Shown: in pieces, positions 61,421 to 64,000 of the stretch
How the letters are laid out: every line of letters starts with the position of its first letter
How positions within the stretch are numbered: position 1 is the stretch's first letter
NCBI RefSeq assembly: GCF_900114005.1
Contig: NZ_FORM01000001.1
Coordinates: forward strand, 558,001-622,000
Reading direction: 5' to 3'
DNA: 64,000 nt
DNA from: Olleya namhaensis
Lineage (GTDB): Bacteria > Bacteroidota > Bacteroidia > Flavobacteriales > Flavobacteriaceae
The notes under the pieces: generated by a model
What the model saw: only the letters and a program-made list of their open reading frames with translations
Told to the model about the DNA's origin: nothing
Databases searched by the model: none
Made by a program: the position numbers and the translations under genes

Positions 61421-61889
61421 AATTGTAGTTGTTTTACTTTTGATTGTATTGTCTTCTTGCGATTCTAAAGCAGTCTTTGACGAGTATAAAAGCGTCTCTA
61501 CTTCTTGGAATAAAGAAGATGTAGTACAGTTTAAAATAAACGCACCAGACTCTATTAAACCGTATAATTTGTTTGTAAACGTTAGAAACACCAACGCTTA
61601 CAAATACAATAACTTATATTTAATTGTTCAAATGGATTTTCCTCACGGTAAAACAGTAACGGATACATTAGAATATAAAATGACAGAGAAAAATGGCGAA
61701 TGGCTAGGTCAAGGTTTGTCTGCTGTTAAAGAAAACAAGTTGTGGTATAAAGATGGGGTTGTTTTTAACGAAGACGGGACGTATACTGTAAGCATCCAAC
61801 AGGCTATGAGAGGTAGTGGAGAGGTTAATGGTGTTGTTAGTCTAGAAGGTATTACAGATGTTGGGTTTAGAATAGAAAAAACAGAGTAA
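61407..61889 (+). CDS. gldH: gliding motility lipoprotein GldH
   Basis: 160 residues. Start at the ATG at 61407, which gives the lipoprotein signal MRVSRIVVVLLLIVLSSC with Cys18. The open frame continues far upstream but only as a shadow of the ricT tail. The mature protein is beta-rich (NLYLIVQMDFPHGKTVTDTL, MTEKNGEWLGQGLSAVKENK) as in GldH, which in Flavobacterium johnsoniae is needed for gliding. It is followed after 65 bases by a penicillin-binding protein, a gene order I associate with Flavobacteriaceae. Confidence 0.9.
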   Translation: MRVSRIVVVLLLIVLSSCDSKAVFDEYKSVSTSWNKEDVVQFKINAPDSIKPYNLFVNVRNTNAYKYNNLYLIVQMDFPHGKTVTDTLEYKMTEKNGEWLGQGLSAVKENKLWYKDGVVFNEDGTYTVSIQQAMRGSGEVNGVVSLEGITDVGFRIEKTE

Positions 61890-61954
61890 AATAGTGTCAC
61901 ACACAGACATAATTTAGTCAAAGTGTATATTTAAAAGAGATATTAAAAGTTAGT

Positions 61955-64000
61955 ATGGCAAAAGCAAAAAAAGCAGAAGTAGTAGGTTTCGAAAAATATA
62001 TCAGATGGTTTTGGATATTATTTTTAGGAGGTATACTGTCAATAGTGTTGTTCTTTTTATTAGCATCTTGGGGTGCTTTAGGTAAATTACCAGATCACAC
62101 ACAATTGGAAAACCCTAAAACAAATTTAGCTACAGAAATTATTTCGTCTGACGGAAAAACATTGGCTAAGTTTTATTTTAATGATAATAGGACGCCTGTG
62201 CCTTTTAATGAGCTGCCTAGCCATTTGGTTGAAGCTTTAATAGCTACTGAAGATGCAAGGTATTATGAGCATTCTGGTATTGATGGACGTGGTACGCTTC
62301 GTGCAATTTTAAAGCCAGGAAGTGGTGGTGCAAGTACAATTTCTCAGCAGTTAGCAAAGCAATTGTTACATGGTGAAGGGTCAACTAATATTTTTACGCG
62401 TATTATTCAAAAAGCTAAAGAGTGGGTTATTGCAATTCGTTTGGAACGTCAATACACTAAAGAAGAAATTATAGCACAGTATTTTAATATTTATGATTTT
62501 GGTAATAACGGTGACGGAATTCGTTCTGCTTCAAATATTTATTTCAACAAAGAGCCAAAAGATTTAAGTATTAAAGAGTCGGCAATGTTAGTTGGGATGT
62601 TTAAAAATTCTTCGTTTTACAATCCAATTCCTTCAAGAAATCCAGTAGGTGTAAAAAATAGACGAAATGTGGTATTGTACCAGATGGAAAATTATGGTTT
62701 TATTTCTAAAGAAGTAAAAGATTCGTTACAAAAAACAGAATTAGATTTAAGGTTTTCGCCGCAAACACACCGTACAGGAACTGCAACTTATTTTAGAGAA
62801 TATCTAAGAGCTTTTATGAAAGATTGGATGAACGATCCAAAAAACAGAAAGCCAGATGGAAGTAAGTATGATATAAATAGCGATGGTTTAAAAATCTACA
62901 CAACTATAGACTCACGTATGCAAAAATATGCAGAGTTAGCGGTTGCTAGGCATATGCCAAGATTGCAAGCAGAATTTTTTGTGCAAAACACACCAGAACG
63001 TAATAAGACTACGCCATTTTTAGATTTAGATAATGACGAGATTGATAAGCTTTTAAAAACAGCTATGCGTCGTGGAGAGCGTTGGAGACTCTTGAAAAAA
63101 GCGGGTAAAAGCGTTAAAGAGATTGAGGCTTCTTTTTACGAACCAACGAAAATGACGGTTTTTAAATGGGAAAAAGATGGAAGACCTAGTGAGGTTGATA
63201 CAATCATGAAGCCTATAGATTCTATGCGTTATTACAAGTCTTTTTTACATCCAGGAATGATGAGTATGGATCCGCAAACAGGACATGTTAAAGCATGGGT
63301 TGGGGGTATGAATTATAGACACTTCCAATATGATCACGTAAAACAAGGGAAGCGTCAAGTGGGGTCTACATTTAAGCCTTTTGTTTATGCAACTGCTATT
63401 AACCAATTACACATGTCTCCATGCGATAAATTACCATTAGCGCCAATAACTATTGAGGCTAACAAATATGGTAATCCAGAACCGTGGACACCAACAAATG
63501 ATGGTGGTGATTATGATGGAGAGGTAACGTTAAAGAAGGCTTTAGCAAACTCTGTTAACACAATTACGGCAAGATTAATGAATAAAGTTGGTCCACAGCC
63601 AGTAGCAGAATTAGCTAAAAATTTAGGAATTACTTCAGATATTCCATTAGTACCATCTATTGCTTTAGGGACGCCAGATATTAGTGTTTACGAAATGGTA
63701 GGTGCATATTCGGCATTTGCTAATCAAGGAGTTTATACTAAGCCGGTTATGATAACCACAATAGTGGATAAAAACGACACCGTTTTATATCAATTTGTTC
63801 CAGAGACTAAAGATGTATTAAGCGAAGAGTCGGCGTATGTAACTGTTAAGCTAATGCAAGGTGTGGTAGAGTCCGGATCAGGTAGTCGTTTAAGAGGTAA
63901 GTGGCGTGCAAATTTGCCAATGTATAAAGAAATTATTACGGGATATCCATATGAGCTTAATAATCCAATAGCTGGTAAAACGGGGACCACTCAAAATCAA
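61955..64000 (+). CDS. class A penicillin-binding protein (PBP1A type), 3' partial
   Basis: 682 residues before the window ends. A membrane anchor (residues 17-45, WFWILFLGGILSIVLFF) is followed by the GT51 glycosyltransferase, with ATEDARYYEHSGIDGRG holding the catalytic glutamate and GGASTISQQLAKQL. The transpeptidase domain has the serine motif QVGSTFKPFVYA near residue 470, the SxN motif LANSVNTITA and finally AGKTGTTQNQ. All motifs are intact up to the last base. It polymerises and cross-links peptidoglycan in the periplasm. Confidence 0.95.
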   Translation, partial: MAKAKKAEVVGFEKYIRWFWILFLGGILSIVLFFLLASWGALGKLPDHTQLENPKTNLATEIISSDGKTLAKFYFNDNRTPVPFNELPSHLVEALIATEDARYYEHSGIDGRGTLRAILKPGSGGASTISQQLAKQLLHGEGSTNIFTRIIQKAKEWVIAIRLERQYTKEEIIAQYFNIYDFGNNGDGIRSASNIYFNKEPKDLSIKESAMLVGMFKNSSFYNPIPSRNPVGVKNRRNVVLYQMENYGFISKEVKDSLQKTELDLRFSPQTHRTGTATYFREYLRAFMKDWMNDPKNRKPDGSKYDINSDGLKIYTTIDSRMQKYAELAVARHMPRLQAEFFVQNTPERNKTTPFLDLDNDEIDKLLKTAMRRGERWRLLKKAGKSVKEIEASFYEPTKMTVFKWEKDGRPSEVDTIMKPIDSMRYYKSFLHPGMMSMDPQTGHVKAWVGGMNYRHFQYDHVKQGKRQVGSTFKPFVYATAINQLHMSPCDKLPLAPITIEANKYGNPEPWTPTNDGGDYDGEVTLKKALANSVNTITARLMNKVGPQPVAELAKNLGITSDIPLVPSIALGTPDISVYEMVGAYSAFANQGVYTKPVMITTIVDKNDTVLYQFVPETKDVLSEESAYVTVKLMQGVVESGSGSRLRGKWRANLPMYKEIITGYPYELNNPIAGKTGTTQNQ

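Noticed and set aside
61166-61594. 142-codon minus-strand frame and the upstream extension of gldH (61176-61406)
   Set aside because: Both are shadows of the Lys/Asn-rich ricT tail; the real gldH start is the ATG at 61407 with a lipoprotein signal.
61709-63990. Minus-strand frames near gldH and inside the penicillin-binding protein
   Set aside because: Antisense to well-supported genes.

Overview
This window is about 64 kb of AT-rich chromosome from a marine-type member of the Flavobacteriaceae (Bacteroidota). I base this on the gene content: gliding and type IX secretion genes sprE and gldH, a GLPGLI protein next to a TonB-dependent receptor-like protein, bactofilin plus a split ATP synthase operon without beta and epsilon, and DUF6341, DUF6427, DUF4254, DUF4292 and DUF5687 proteins. 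Promoters also match the Bacteroidota TAnnTTTG -7 pattern and genes lack clear Shine-Dalgarno sites. I cannot name the genus. I see no tRNA, rRNA, CRISPR array, transposase or prophage.

Layout. (1) 1-16153: an exopolysaccharide locus on the + strand. It holds a sulfotransferase cut by the window start, five glycosyltransferases, a hexapeptide acyltransferase and two O-antigen polymerase/ligase-like membrane proteins. It also holds three lipid-linked-sugar initiating phosphoglycosyl transferases and nucleotide-sugar enzymes: a DegT aminotransferase, a FlaA1/CapD-type dehydratase, UDP-glucose dehydrogenase and UDP-xylose synthase. (2) 16154-20637: a small secreted-protein gene with a stop at codon 2, a GLPGLI protein and a large TonB-dependent-type outer membrane protein, flanked by two diverged copies of a noncoding element. 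(3) 20638-26960: a CapK/PaaK-like adenylating enzyme, purD, upp, three uncharacterised conserved genes and a GT9 glycosyltransferase. (4) 26961-28640: a duplicated noncoding element that looks like two terminator-ended RNAs, then a PaaE-like flavin/2Fe-2S reductase. (5) 28680-34087: a PadR regulator with a palindromic putative operator, four tandem paralogous membrane proteins sharing a HAAS-like N-terminal domain, and a DUF5687 permease with its ABC ATPase. (6) 34211-42926: sprE, bactofilin, atpZ, a small membrane protein and atpBEFHAG, with hairpins in the spacers. (7) 43055-50009: a lipoprotein, a polysaccharide flippase, dut, a sugar-nucleotidyltransferase, a TPR protein, a DUF4292 lipoprotein and an EnvC-like protein with a degenerate M23 domain. 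(8) 50042-58353: mostly minus-strand housekeeping genes (thioesterase, SPOR protein, trpS, recA) with dprA and plsC on +. This part includes an ECF sigma factor followed by a protein that appears to combine a cytoplasmic anti-sigma end, an inner-membrane helix, a long linker and an outer-membrane barrel. (9) 58534-64000: a tiny ORF, trhO, ricT, gldH and a class A penicillin-binding protein cut by the window end.

How the parts work together. The first locus can make nucleotide sugars, load them on undecaprenyl phosphate, extend, sulfate and polymerise a surface polysaccharide. A flippase occurs only 27 kb away. The most unusual candidates are the PadR/HAAS-like x4/ABC cassette, the dual-membrane anti-sigma protein, the duplicated RNA-like element at 26960-27551 and the diverged noncoding repeat pair bracketing the GLPGLI module. 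All functions are inferred from sequence reading alone, with no database search.
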